A program made the position numbers and the translations under genes. A DNA stretch of 52,987 bases from an uncultured Rhodospirillales bacterium (lineage in GTDB: Bacteria; Pseudomonadota; Alphaproteobacteria; Acetobacterales; Acetobacteraceae), in contig CAIYMY010000015.1 of NCBI GenBank assembly GCA_903927465.1, positions 1-52,987 of the forward strand. The letters are read 5' to 3'. Shown in pieces: positions 1 to 9,200 of this stretch. Below the pieces are notes generated by a model. That model was not told where the DNA came from, ran no database searches, and worked only from the letters and a program-made list of their open reading frames with translations. Each line of letters starts with the position of its first letter. Position 1 is the first letter of the stretch.

Positions 1-785
1 GCGAAGCGTGGTGACAGCGTCATGCCTTGGAAATTGCCGAGCACCTGCTGGCCGCGCGTGTTCAAATCAAACAAGACAACGCGCGGCTGTTCGCGGCTTT
101 GATAGGACATGAAGGCCACGCGATCCGCCGCCGGGTGGAAGCGCGGCGTGAGGGCGGCTTCGCGCCCATCGGTCAGGAAGGCATTGTTTTCGCCATCCTG
201 ATCCATGATGGCGAGGCGCCGCAGCCTGCGGTCACGCGGGCCAGATTCCGCGATATAGACAATGCGTGTATCGAAATAGCCTTTCTCGCCCAGCAATCTT
301 TCATAGATGACGTCAGAGATCAGGTGCGCGATGCGCCGCCAATTGGCGATAGGCGTCGTGAAGGCGGTGCCTTGTAACCGGTTTTCGGGCAGAATATCCC
401 ACAGCTGAAATTCTACGCGCAAACTGCCGCCTTGCAGATCAGCGCGCCCCGTTGTCAGCGCCTGCGCACCGATCACGCGCCAATCCGGAAAGCGCGGCGT
501 TTGCGCGGCGCTTTCAGGTGTTTGAATGAAGGCTTGGCGTTCCACCGGGCGAAACAGGCCGGAATTGCGCAAATTGGCCTGCACGACGCGCGCGATATCA
601 CGCCCGAAGCGCTGCGCCTCACCAGCGCCCGCAAAATCCGGAATGGCGATTGGGATTGGGTTTGTTCGCGCGCGCGTGATGTCAATTACGGCGCCTTGCG
701 CAAAGGCTGCGTCAGGTGCCCCTGCAAGCGCCGAGACCGTCACCGCGCCCGCGGCACCAAGTAAAAGGGAGCGTCTAGTTGTCAT
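1..785 (-). CDS. tolB: Tol-Pal system protein TolB (N-terminal part, truncated by window edge)
   Basis: Periplasmic beta-propeller protein of the Tol-Pal envelope system, which binds Pal and TolA during outer-membrane constriction. The minus-strand reading starts MTTRRSLLLGAAGAVTV, a signal peptide with a twin-Arg start and an Ala-rich core, followed by the TolB N-terminal domain. Propeller blades then begin (IVYIAESGPRDRRLRRLAIM, and a later blade ending GMTLSPRF) at the window edge. About 261 codons are present, against roughly 430-450 for the family. The start is ATG at 785; an in-frame ATG at 791 is equally possible. The gene lies 16 nt downstream of tolA and is the last visible gene of the tolQRAB run. 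Confidence 0.93.
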   Translation of the reverse strand, partial: MTTRRSLLLGAAGAVTVSALAGAPDAAFAQGAVIDITRARTNPIPIAIPDFAGAGEAQRFGRDIARVVQANLRNSGLFRPVERQAFIQTPESAAQTPRFPDWRVIGAQALTTGRADLQGGSLRVEFQLWDILPENRLQGTAFTTPIANWRRIAHLISDVIYERLLGEKGYFDTRIVYIAESGPRDRRLRRLAIMDQDGENNAFLTDGREAALTPRFHPAADRVAFMSYQSREQPRVVLFDLNTRGQQVLGNFQGMTLSPRF

Positions 786-801
786 GCCCATCATCCCGAA
801 T

Positions 802-1824
802 TCAGCGCACCAGCCCGCGTGGACTGAAGCGAAAAGTGGAAGCCATCACGGTTTGCATTTTATCCGCAGGCACTTTCAGTGGATTGCACGCCGGCGCCAG
901 TAGAGCACGCCGCGCCGATTCGAATACAGACCGGACACGCGGATCGGACGGCATATTTCCCGCCGGCACCACATTGCGGACATTGCCCTGTGGATCAAGC
1001 TGCACCCGCAATTCAACCGTAATATCCTGAAGCCCGAGCATGCCGGCATCCACATTCCAGCATTCCGCCACCTGATCCGCGAGGCCACGTATTTCGCCCT
1101 GTGTCAGCGCTGCCGTCCCGGTCGGCGAACCGCCACCCTGGCGCGGCGCGCCGGAAGGATTGGGCCGCGCTGTCGGCGCGCGATCCTGCTGCTGCTGGGC
1201 GCGCAACCGCTCCAGCGTATTCTGCACCGAGGTGCTGTTTTCCTGTGGCCGCGCCACCGGCGGCGTTTGCCCTGTGCCGGCCTGGCGAGAAGGCTCAGGC
1301 GGCGGCGGCACCGGGGGCGGCGGTAGCGGCAAGGGTGGTTCCGGGCGCGGCGGCTGCGCCGCCTGTTGCCGCGGCGGTGTTGGCTGCTGCGTTGGCGTCT
1401 GCGGTGTCACGCGCGGCGCGGGCGAAGGCTCCGGGCTTGGCGCAGGTGCCGGCGCAGGCGGCGTTGGTGGCGCTGGGCTTGGCGGTGCGGGTGTTGGTGC
1501 GGCTGCTGGCGCCGGCGGTGGGGGCGGTGGCGGCGGCGTTGGCTCCGGCGGGGCATTGCGCGGCGGCTCCGGCGCCGGGGGCTCCGGCGTCGGCGGTGCC
1601 GGGTTCGGGGTCGAGGTTTGCGCCGGCACCGGAGAAGGCGTATCGGCGCGCGCCATCTGCGCCGGGCCAGGGGCCACAAGCTCCACCGCGATCCCTTGTT
1701 CCTGCGGTTCAGGGATGGAACGCGAAAGCGAGAACAAGGCCCCGATAGCCAGCAGCGCGACATGCAGCCCCGCCGAGACCATCAGCCATTTGTTCAGGCG
1801 CTTATCGGGCTGGGCCCGGGGCAA
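802..1824 (-). CDS. tolA: TolA-like envelope-spanning protein with proline-rich linker
   Basis: Inner-membrane protein expected to transmit TolQ/TolR energy to TolB and Pal. It has a short cytoplasmic N-terminus, one membrane segment at about residues 13-34, and a linker at about 60-215 that is almost entirely Pro, Ala, Glu and Gln. A TonB/TolA-type C-terminal domain follows at about 235-340, with two cysteines (AECWN and APACNP) that could pair. The start is TTG at 1822-1824, with a strong AAGGAG 7 nt upstream; no ATG fits better. Classical TolA has an Ala/Lys/Glu helical domain II, so the polyproline linker is a departure. Position between tolR and tolB supports TolA over a stand-alone TonB. 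Confidence 0.88.
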   Translation of the reverse strand: MPRAQPDKRLNKWLMVSAGLHVALLAIGALFSLSRSIPEPQEQGIAVELVAPGPAQMARADTPSPVPAQTSTPNPAPPTPEPPAPEPPRNAPPEPTPPPPPPPPAPAAAPTPAPPSPAPPTPPAPAPAPSPEPSPAPRVTPQTPTQQPTPPRQQAAQPPRPEPPLPLPPPPVPPPPEPSRQAGTGQTPPVARPQENSTSVQNTLERLRAQQQQDRAPTARPNPSGAPRQGGGSPTGTAALTQGEIRGLADQVAECWNVDAGMLGLQDITVELRVQLDPQGNVRNVVPAGNMPSDPRVRSVFESARRALLAPACNPLKVPADKMQTVMASTFRFSPRGLVR

Positions 1825-1845
1825 GGCTTTCTCCTTCCCCGGCCT

Positions 1846-2394
1846 TCAGCGGGGCGGCTGAGCAGGACGGTTGGGCGCAGCAGGCGGCGCTGCCGGGCGC
1901 GCCGGCTGGGTCGCCGGCCTGCCAGCCGGGGGCGCTGCCGCACCAGGGCGCTGCCCGCCTGGCTGTTCAGCCAACAGCGCCACACGGGTAAAGCCCGCAC
2001 CGGCGATGGTGCCCATCACCTCCATCACGCGGCCATAGGAAATGGCCTTGTCGCCCCGCACAAAAATCCGCCGCTCCGGCGCGCCTTGCGCCTGCTCCCG
2101 CATGATAGCCTGCAAGCGCGGCACCAGCCCATCCAAAGGCACTTCCGTTTCCTGCAAGAAAATCTTGCCTTCCGGATTGACCGTAATGGTAAGTGGCTCC
2201 GTTTCCTGATTGAGCGGCTGGGCAGTGGTTTTCGGCAAATCCACCGGCACCCCCACCGTCATCAACGGCGCAGCGACCATGAAAATGATCAGCAGCACCA
2301 GCATCACATCCACCAGCGGCGTGACGTTGATTTCCGCCATCGGGCGATAACGCGAACGCCCGGAAGCGCGCCCGCCTGAAAGGAATGCCGCCAT
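1846..2394 (-). CDS. tolR: TolR (ExbD-type) proton-channel subunit
   Basis: Inner-membrane subunit that forms the proton-driven motor with TolQ. The N-terminal segment contains INVTPLVDVMLVLLIIFMV at residues 22-40. Asp29 lies at the position of the conserved proton-carrying aspartate. The periplasmic ExbD/TolR domain runs to about residue 140. A tail of about 40 residues rich in Pro, Ala and Arg follows and is not part of the usual 140-150-residue TolR. The start is ATG at 2394, 3 nt after the tolQ stop, so translation is probably coupled. The tolA TTG start is 22 nt further on. Confidence 0.93.
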   Translation of the reverse strand: MAAFLSGGRASGRSRYRPMAEINVTPLVDVMLVLLIIFMVAAPLMTVGVPVDLPKTTAQPLNQETEPLTITVNPEGKIFLQETEVPLDGLVPRLQAIMREQAQGAPERRIFVRGDKAISYGRVMEVMGTIAGAGFTRVALLAEQPGGQRPGAAAPPAGRPATQPARPAAPPAAPNRPAQPPR

Positions 2395-2397
2395 AGT

Positions 2398-3144
2398 CTA
2401 TTCCGCCGCCTGGTTCGGGCTGCGCGGCCCACCATCATTGGCGGCCACTTCGGTCTGCCGCGACAGGATGGCGCCGAATTCAGTGGCAAAGCCTTCCAGC
2501 CGCGCGGCAAAGCGCGCCAAATCCGTAGTGAGCTTATTATAGGCCAGCACCGCCGGGATCGCCGCCACCAACCCGATCGCGGTGGCAAACAGCGCTTCCG
2601 CGATACCAGGCGCCACCACCGCCAAATTCGTATTCTGCATCCCCGCAATGGCCGAGAAGGAATTCATGATCCCCCAGACCGTGCCGAACAAGCCGATAAA
2701 CGGCCCGACCGAACCGACGGAAGCCAGAAACACCATCCAGCGTTCCAGCCTTTCCATCTCTCGCCCAATCGTGACACCCATGGCGCGTTCCACGCGTTCC
2801 TTGGCGCCACCCAGCACACTGAGGCCACCCGCACTCCGGCGCCATTCGCGCATCGCCGAACCAAATACGGCCGCCATCGGATGCGTCGGCTGTTCACCTT
2901 CGCGCGTGAAAAGCTCATCCAGGCTGCCGCCGGACCAGAAGCGATCCTCAAACGCATCCGCCGCCTTATTGGCGCGGCGCATCGCGACGACTTTTTCGAA
3001 CACCACCGCCCAGACCCAAATACTGGCCAGCAGCAGCCCGATCATCACCGCCTTCACAACCCAATCGGCCTGCAAAAACAGGCCCCACAGGGAAAGGTCA
3101 TGGGCCGCCTGCCCAAGCGCCTGAGTGGTCACGCTACGATCCAC
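2398..3144 (-). CDS. tolQ: TolQ (MotA/TolQ/ExbB proton channel)
   Basis: Inner-membrane stator-like protein of the Tol-Pal motor. Three membrane segments are visible at about residues 28-52, 139-163 and 176-203. The last two carry the MotA/TolQ/ExbB pattern (GSVGPFIGLFGTVWGIMNSF and GIAEALFATAIGLVAAIPAV). Length, 248 residues, is normal. The start is GTG at 3144 with GGAGAT about 8 nt upstream. First gene of the tol run; a 99-nt gap separates it from ybgC upstream, so it may share the ruv-ybgC transcript or have its own promoter there. Confidence 0.95.
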   Translation of the reverse strand: MDRSVTTQALGQAAHDLSLWGLFLQADWVVKAVMIGLLLASIWVWAVVFEKVVAMRRANKAADAFEDRFWSGGSLDELFTREGEQPTHPMAAVFGSAMREWRRSAGGLSVLGGAKERVERAMGVTIGREMERLERWMVFLASVGSVGPFIGLFGTVWGIMNSFSAIAGMQNTNLAVVAPGIAEALFATAIGLVAAIPAVLAYNKLTTDLARFAARLEGFATEFGAILSRQTEVAANDGGPRSPNQAAE

Positions 3145-3243
3145 GCCACATCTCCTTCGCCCCAGCGGGACGATTGCCGGCGGCCAAAGCCACCCAAAAC
3201 TACTACACCCAGGAAAAGCGACCTTTTCCCGGCAAAATCTTGT

Positions 3244-3672
3244 TCACCCCGGCGCGGCTTCAACCACCGCGCGCAAGGCCGAACGCCAGGGCTCCGGCAG
3301 GGGTACCGGCTTGGTGCCCTCCTGCCCCACAGAAGCCAGCCGCACTTCCAAGACGGCAAGCGCCTCGGCTTCCGCCTCACGCCGCACGACCTGGGTCAGC
3401 CACACCTGCACGCCCGTCACTCGGCGGATATGCGTCTCAACCACCACCGATTCGTCGAGTCGCGCTGGCCGGAAATACTCCACTTCAAGCCGCCGCACCA
3501 CGAGGAAGACACCATGCCGCGCAATCATTTCCTGATGTGGCAACCCCATGGCACGCAAGGCTTCCGTCCGCCCGCGTTCCGCCCAATGCAAATAGCGCGC
3601 GTGATAGGCAACACCGCCCGCATCAGTATCCTCAAAATAAACACGCAACGGCCAGAGATGCGGCGCGCTCAC
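3244..3672 (-). CDS. ybgC: Tol-Pal-associated acyl-CoA thioesterase YbgC
   Basis: Hot-dog-fold thioesterase of the 4-hydroxybenzoyl-CoA thioesterase family, usually found beside tolQ. The family motif [17 protein letters not shown] is at residues 12-28, with the catalytic Asp in the DTDAGG segment and the conserved His24. Length of 142 residues is typical. The start is GTG and overlaps the ruvB stop by 4 nt (GTGA), so it is coupled to ruvB. The exact acyl-CoA substrate cannot be read from sequence. Confidence 0.92.
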   Translation of the reverse strand: MSAPHLWPLRVYFEDTDAGGVAYHARYLHWAERGRTEALRAMGLPHQEMIARHGVFLVVRRLEVEYFRPARLDESVVVETHIRRVTGVQVWLTQVVRREAEAEALAVLEVRLASVGQEGTKPVPLPEPWRSALRAVVEAAPG

Positions 3673-4709
3673 GATTCCTGATCCCCAAGCAAATCCAACA
3701 ACGGCTGCACCCCGGCAGGTGGGCTGAGCCCCAAATGCCGCCAGCCGCGATCCCCCAGCACACGCCCACGCGGCGTGCGCAACACAAGCCCTTCTTGAAT
3801 CAAGAAAGGCTCCACAACTTCTTCCAACGTATCCCGGCTTTCCGCCAAGGCCGCCGCAAGCGTCTCAATCCCCACTGGCCCGCCATTATGGTATTCCGCA
3901 ATGCGCGCCAAATAACGCCGATCCATCGCGTCCAAGCCCAGCGCATCAACCTCCAACCGCCTAAGCGCCGCATCGGCCATGGCGCGGTCCGCGACCTTTT
4001 CTTCCATCAGCGCAAAATCACGCACACGCCGCAACAAACGCCCCGCAATACGCGGCGTGCCGCGCGACCGGTTTGCAATCTCCCGCGCGCCATCTTCCGA
4101 CAAATCAAAGCCCAATTTACGCGCACCGCGCGAGACAATATCCAGCAACTCCCCAGGCGTATAAAGCACCAAACGCAAGGGAATGCCGAAGCGATCCCGC
4201 AACGGCGTCGCCAACAACCCCGCCCTGGTCGTTGCACCAATCAGCGTAAAAGGCGGCAAATCAATCCGCACCGTGCGCGCCGCCGGGCCTTCGCCAATAA
4301 TCAAATCAAGCTGGAAATCTTCCATCGCAGGATAAAGCGTTTCCTCGATCGCCGGCTGCAGGCGATGTATCTCATCCACAAACAAAACATCACGCGGCTG
4401 CAAATTGGTCAGGATCGCGGCCAAATCACCCGCGCGCTGCAAAACCGGCCCCGACGTCGCGCGAAAACCAACGCCCAATTCACGCGCGACAATCTGCGCC
4501 AAAGTCGTCTTCCCAAGGCCAGGCGGGCCATGAAACAAAACATGATCCATCGCCTCAGCCCGCACCCGCGCCGCCCCAATAAAAACGCGCAAATTCTCCC
4601 GCAAGCTACGCTGACCGGTGAAATCATCGAGCGTCTGCGGCCGCAGCGAAACCTCGGCCCCATCCTCCTCAAGCCGGGCGGGGGTGGAAAGACGATCGGT
4701 GTCGGTCAT
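3669..4709 (-). CDS. ruvB: Holliday junction branch-migration ATPase RuvB
   Basis: AAA+ motor that drives branch migration with RuvA. Counting from the chosen start, Walker A (GPPGLGKTT) is at residues 61-69, Walker B (LFVDEIH) near 109-115, sensor 1 is GATTRAG, and a winged-helix C-terminal domain completes a 346-residue protein. The open frame continues upstream to 4937, but those 76 codons run through the hairpin array between ruvA and ruvB and do not resemble RuvB. The ATG at 4709 gives [10 protein letters not shown], which fits the family. Confidence 0.97.
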   Translation of the reverse strand: MTDTDRLSTPARLEEDGAEVSLRPQTLDDFTGQRSLRENLRVFIGAARVRAEAMDHVLFHGPPGLGKTTLAQIVARELGVGFRATSGPVLQRAGDLAAILTNLQPRDVLFVDEIHRLQPAIEETLYPAMEDFQLDLIIGEGPAARTVRIDLPPFTLIGATTRAGLLATPLRDRFGIPLRLVLYTPGELLDIVSRGARKLGFDLSEDGAREIANRSRGTPRIAGRLLRRVRDFALMEEKVADRAMADAALRRLEVDALGLDAMDRRYLARIAEYHNGGPVGIETLAAALAESRDTLEEVVEPFLIQEGLVLRTPRGRVLGDRGWRHLGLSPPAGVQPLLDLLGDQES

Positions 4710-4724
4710 GGGTGGGGTGGCTCC

Positions 4725-4924
4725 GCGGGGGGCTCTGCCCCCCGCCCCCCCGCCAGGAGGAATGCATCCTCCTGGACCTCCATCATGGGGCCGTGTGGGG
4801 AGAGGGGCACAAAGGACGCGCCGGGTAAGTGGGCGTGCTGAGCCCCTCTCCCCACACGGCCCCGTATAGGCGGGGTCCGGGGAGACACTGTCTCCCCGGC
4901 GGGGGCACGGGGGCAGCGCCCCCG
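4725..4924. repeat. Cluster of perfect inverted repeats between ruvB and ruvA
   Basis: Five consecutive palindromes fill this 200-nt gap. They are: 4725-4745 (9-bp arms, 3-nt loop); 4753-4775 (8-bp arms around aatgcat); a perfect 22-bp pair at 4787-4808 and 4842-4863 with a 33-nt loop; 4877-4899 (11-bp arms, 1-nt centre); and 4908-4924 (7-bp arms). Arms are mostly runs of G or C. It resembles a REP/BIME-like or attenuator array. On the ruvA-to-ruvB transcript it would form strong hairpins just before the ruvB start. No coding role is supported. Confidence 0.85.
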
Positions 4925-4941
4925 CAGACCGACCCACCCCA

Positions 4942-5550
4942 TCACCGTGCCATCTCCTTCAGCCCGTCTCGGATGAGGTCGTTGAGGGTGGTGTCGGGGC
5001 CGAGGCGTTTGGCGGCGCGGGTGATGGCGCTGGTGGCTTCGGGGCCTTTCAGGCCGAGGTTCACCAGGGCGGAGATGGCGTCTGCTTCCATGCTGTTTGG
5101 GGCGGGGCTGGCGCCTTCGCCGTCTTCGCTGGGGGTGGCGCGCCCCACCGCCCATTTTTGCATGGCGGGTTCATCCACGATGCGGTTGGCGGTAGCGGCG
5201 CCGAGACCCTTTACGGCGCCCAAGCGTTTGCGTTCCTTGATGGCGATAACGTGGGCGAGTTCGGTGGGGGTGAGGCCCGAGAGGACCAGCAGGGCTTTTT
5301 GGGGGCCCACGGTTTTGACTTCGATCAGCGCCAGGAAGGCGTCGCGTTCGGTGGCGTCCGCGAAGCCAAACAGGGTAATGGCGTCTTGCCGGAGGTGGGT
5401 TTCTACCAGCACGCGCTGCGGGCCTTCGCGCGCGGAGAGGGCGTCAAGCGTTTTGCGGGAACAGGAAAGCAGATAGCCAACGCCATTCACATCGAGGATG
5501 CAGCCGGCTTCATGGGTGCTGTCCAGCCGGCCGGTGAGTTTGCCGATCAT
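4942..5550 (-). CDS. ruvA: Holliday junction DNA-binding protein RuvA
   Basis: Tetrameric junction-binding partner of RuvB. It starts [10 protein letters not shown] with the N-terminal OB fold (GVGYLL), followed by helix-hairpin-helix motifs ([13 protein letters not shown] and [11 protein letters not shown]) and a C-terminal RuvB-interacting domain ([12 protein letters not shown]). Length is 202 residues. The open frame extends to 5757, but the upstream residues translate the end of ruvC in another frame, so the ATG at 5550 is chosen. It lies 13 nt from the ruvC stop. A 232-nt hairpin-filled gap precedes ruvB. Confidence 0.96.
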   Translation of the reverse strand: MIGKLTGRLDSTHEAGCILDVNGVGYLLSCSRKTLDALSAREGPQRVLVETHLRQDAITLFGFADATERDAFLALIEVKTVGPQKALLVLSGLTPTELAHVIAIKERKRLGAVKGLGAATANRIVDEPAMQKWAVGRATPSEDGEGASPAPNSMEADAISALVNLGLKGPEATSAITRAAKRLGPDTTLNDLIRDGLKEMAR

Positions 5551-5562
5551 GCCGTTGCGTAG

Positions 5563-5681
5563 CCTAAAGACGCTTTGCCGCGGCAGCGCGCGGCAAAGCG
5601 TCTTTAGGTCCTTGTTTGGTCGCATTTTCCGAGTCGCCAAGCGATCTCGCTTGGCTTGAAAATGCTCCTGCCAGCATTTTC
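5563..5681. repeat. Composite palindromic element forming the 3' end of ruvC
   Basis: Three nested or adjacent palindromes are visible. A perfect 20-bp stem pairs 5563-5582 with 5589-5608 (6-nt loop). A 44-nt imperfect palindrome at 5622-5665 has outer arms gcattttc/gaaaatgc and inner arms ccaagcga/tcgcttgg. A third pairs 5658-5666 with 5673-5681. The 44-nt unit recurs at 36062-36105 at 32/44 identity, with paired changes that preserve the inner stem. The first stem includes the ruvC stop codon. It looks like a dispersed alphaproteobacterial palindromic repeat that has become coding. Confidence 0.85.
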
Positions 5682-6166
5682 TTGGTGTGCCGGTGATGCG
5701 CGTGGCAGATGGCGATGGCGAGTGCATCTGCGGCATCGGCGCGGCGGAAGGAAACACCAGGGAGCAAATGGCGCACCATGGCTTGCACCTGTTCCTTGGC
5801 GGCGTGGCCGTTGCCGACCACGGCGCGCTTTACTTCCATGGCGCCATATTCTGCGACCGGCAGGCCGGCCAGGCGCGGCGCCAGCATGACCACGCCGCGC
5901 GCCTGACCGAGTTTCAGCGCGCTTTCCGGATTGCGCGCAACATAGGTGTTTTCCACCGCCGCTTCATCGGGTTGGAGATTGGCGAAGGCTTCCGCCAGGC
6001 CCTGATGCAGGATCAACAAGCGGTCGCCCAAAGCATCGCGGGCGGAGGTGGAGATAACGCCTTCGGCCACAAAGCGCAGCCGATAGCCATCGGATTCAAT
6101 CAGCCCCCAGCCGGTATGCTGAAGGCCGGGATCAAGCCCCAGGATGCGAATCGTGCGCGCTGCCAT
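5564..6166 (-). CDS. ruvC: Holliday junction resolvase RuvC with repeat-encoded C-terminal tail
   Basis: Mg-dependent endonuclease that cuts Holliday junctions bound by RuvA/RuvB. The four catalytic acids are visible: Asp12 (GLDPG), Glu72 (AVENTY), Asp144 and Asp147 (RRADAADALA). The core ends near residue 160. The last roughly 38 residues are encoded by the palindromic element at 5563-5681 and have no RuvC character, so the protein is 200 residues against a usual 165-175. First gene of ruvC-ruvA-ruvB-ybgC; the start is ATG at 6166. Confidence 0.95.
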   Translation of the reverse strand: MAARTIRILGLDPGLQHTGWGLIESDGYRLRFVAEGVISTSARDALGDRLLILHQGLAEAFANLQPDEAAVENTYVARNPESALKLGQARGVVMLAPRLAGLPVAEYGAMEVKRAVVGNGHAAKEQVQAMVRHLLPGVSFRRADAADALAIAICHAHHRHTKKMLAGAFSSQARSLGDSENATKQGPKDALPRAAAAKRL

Positions 6167-6219
6167 GGGGCAATCCTAGCAGATTAGCCCCGCCAAGGCT
6201 TCATGGAAGCGTGGTGCTG

Positions 6220-6247
6220 ACCGGGAAGCTGTTGCCAGCTTCCCGGT
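6220..6247 (-). terminator. Hairpin downstream of the Hint/GND-repeat gene
   Basis: A perfect 11-bp stem pairs 6220-6230 with 6237-6247 around a 6-nt loop. It starts 11 nt beyond the stop codon of the 6258-10541 gene. There is no run of T after it, so Rho-independent termination is uncertain. Confidence 0.5.
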
Positions 6248-6257
6248 TGGGATAGCG

Positions 6258-9200
6258 TTATCCGCGGCGTTGGCCCTTTGCCCCGCGCGCTAATTCCTCA
6301 GCACGCAGCGCCAGCCGCCCATGGATTTCATCCAGCTTCAGGCCATGCCGCAGCACCGGCAAGCAGGCCTGAGCATCATATTGGCCCTTGGAACGCCCGG
6401 CTTCGAAATCCAGGAACAACCCGGTCAAAGCCGTATTGTTGAAGGCATGACGATTGTCGTCATCCAAATAGCTTTCGGACCAGGTGCCTTCCGACAGCAA
6501 CAAGCCATGCGCTTCCAATTCAAGGTGGAAGTAGCGCACGCGCCGGCACCAGGTTTCCTGGATGATGCTGCTGCCATTCACCAGGTGCTTGGCCGGGATC
6601 AGGTGGCCATCCATTTCCATCGCGTGATCCGGGCTGACGCGGAGGTCTCGCGCCGGCATGCCGGGGGCAATTGCACCCGCCTTGATCAGGATGGGCGCGG
6701 TTTTGGCTGCCATGGCCGCATTGCGCGGTACGGCAACATCCATGAAGCCCACCCAACGGAGTGGTTCAAACCCGGCCTGGCCATCACGCATCGCCAGCAC
6801 CATGTCCCCGGCGCGGAGGTTTTCCACCGCATCTTCGCCGTTGGGGGTTACGATCCGTGTGCCTTCCGCAAAGCAGACAATGCTTTCCCAGCCTTGGCTG
6901 TAGATCGTCTGATTGCCCTTCTGGTAATTGATCCAGGCACTGGTGGTAATAGGCCCGTTTATCCAATCAGCGCCAAGGTTCAGGTAGTCTCTGCCTTCAC
7001 CACCAATCAGCGTCAGATCGCCTGTGGTGATGCCTTCCTTCCACTCAAACTCATCATTGCCGGCGCCGTAATTCAGCAGGTCATTGCCGCCACCACCAAA
7101 GAGCGAGTCAGCGCCATCATCACCCATCAGCGTGTTGACGGCACTATTGCCGGCCAGCGTATCGTTGAAGCTGGAACCAATCAGCCCTTCAATATCGAAA
7201 AGCCGATCACTTCCAGCGGCGCCTTCGGCGACACCACCAACCGTCTCATCATCGCTCAGGGTGGCTTCGATCGTGCCAGTCGCATTGGCATAGCTCGCGA
7301 AATCCGCTGTGCCATCGCCACCGATCAGCGTGTCAGCGCCAACACCACCGATGAGCGTGTCATCGGCGTTGCCGCCATCGAGAACATTGTCAAGGCTGTC
7401 GCCCAGGATGCTGTCACGGCCGGAGCCGCCAAGGACGTTTTCAATCCCCGTCAGACTGTCATTACCAACAGTGAAGGGCGAGCCGGAACTGCTGAACGCG
7501 CCAAGATTGACCGTGACACCAGCATTGCCTGCATCGGCATAGTACGCCCAATCCGTACCTTCGCCGCCGACCAGCGTGTCATTACCTACGCCACCGATCA
7601 GACTGTCATTGCCGCCTGCGGCATCGATCCAGTCATTGCCGCTGCTGCCAGATAGGGTGTCATTACCAGCGCCATCGGCGGCAAATTCGATGATGCTGTC
7701 TTCGCCAAGCGCACCCAAGACAGAATCCGCGCCCGCACCACCCAGCAAAGTGTCGCCAGGACTATTTGTATCTCCGCCCGCACGGCCGCCGGTGATGGTA
7801 TCCGCGCCAGTACCGCCCAGAATACTATCCGCACGATCAGAGGCATTAAAATTCTGCACAATCCAATCATCACCGTCGCCACCCAGCAGGGTATCGGCGC
7901 CGCCACTATCAAAAATTGAATCATTGCCAACACCGGCTTCGACCGAATCATCGCCCGTAGCCGACGCCACCGTATCATTGCCGAAACCGGCATAGATCGT
8001 GTCATTACCAGACGAACCGCTACCCGAAAAAACTATACTGTCGTCACCATCATTAGTGTCGTCGGACGACATAATGCTAAAATTACCGTTAGTGAAACTA
8101 ATAATATCATTGTCGGCGCCGCCTAAAATCGTATCGTCGCCTTGTGAACTAAAAATACTATCGGCCCCATTACCGCCTTCGATCCGGTCGTGCGTGTTAC
8201 TGTATAGCATGACCGTATCATCGCCATCTTCACCCAGTACTGTATCATTGCCCGTGTACTGACCGTTCGCGAACGAGATAGAGTCATTGCCAATGCCGCC
8301 AAGCACGCTGTCAGCGCCATGGCCGGTATTAAAAATAGTGTCGTTGCCGTCGCCGCCGAGCATCGTATCGTCGCCAAGGGCATCATAAAGCGAATCATCA
8401 CCCTGCGCGCCATCTATCCAATCATTGCCAGCAGCGCCACTCAGCGTGTCATTGCCCGCGCCGCCATCTACCGTATCATCGCCCGTGCCGCCCAGGAAAC
8501 TGTCATTGCCCGAACCGAAGCGGTAATCCTCAAAGCCGGAGAGGCTATCATTGCCAAGGCCCGCAAGCGTCGCGCGGGTAATGTTGGCGGTAATATCAGC
8601 AGTGACCGCCGAGTAATCCAGAATATCAACAGTGCCAGCCTCGTTCCCACCAATCAGGGTGTCATTGCCAGCTTCATCGCCGCGGAAGATGCGGTCATTG
8701 CCGGCACCGCCAATAACCGTGTCATTGCCAAGGCCGCCGCGAAGGCTGTCATTGCCAGCATCGCCGCCGAGCACGTCATTGCCAGCGCCGCCGACAAGAC
8801 TATCATTTTCGTCACCACCGCTGAGCACGTCATTGCCATCGGCGCCATCGAGCACATTAGCCACGGTGTCGCCCAGGATGCTGTCATCAAAATTGCTGCC
8901 CAGCACATTTTCAATGCCGGTCAGGCTGTCATTGCCAGACGCGCCGAAGCTGATGCCCAGGCTGAGATCAACCGTGTCCGCGCCCGTGGCGGTGGCATAG
9001 CTCGCCCAATCGGTGCCATTGCCACCAATCAGCGTGTCATAGCCATTACCACCGCTGAGTGTGTCACCGCCGTTGCCGCCATCGAGAACATTGTCAAGGC
9101 TGTCGCCCAGGATGCTGTCACTGCCACCACTGCCCAGTACATTTTCGATACCGGTCAGACTGTCATTGCCAACACCGGAGGGCGAGCCGGAACCGCTGAA

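Noticed and set aside
1101-2379. Plus-strand Gly/Ala/Arg-rich frames opposite tolA and tolR
   Set aside because: Mirror images of the Pro-rich tolA linker; no start signal or family.
3174-4841. A 555-codon plus-strand open frame
   Set aside because: It runs antisense to ruvB and ybgC, which are unmistakable; its translation is Arg/Pro/Gln-rich with no domain. An artefact of high GC.
4710-4937. N-terminal extension of ruvB to 4937
   Set aside because: It would translate the hairpin array; the ATG at 4709 gives the normal RuvB N-terminus.
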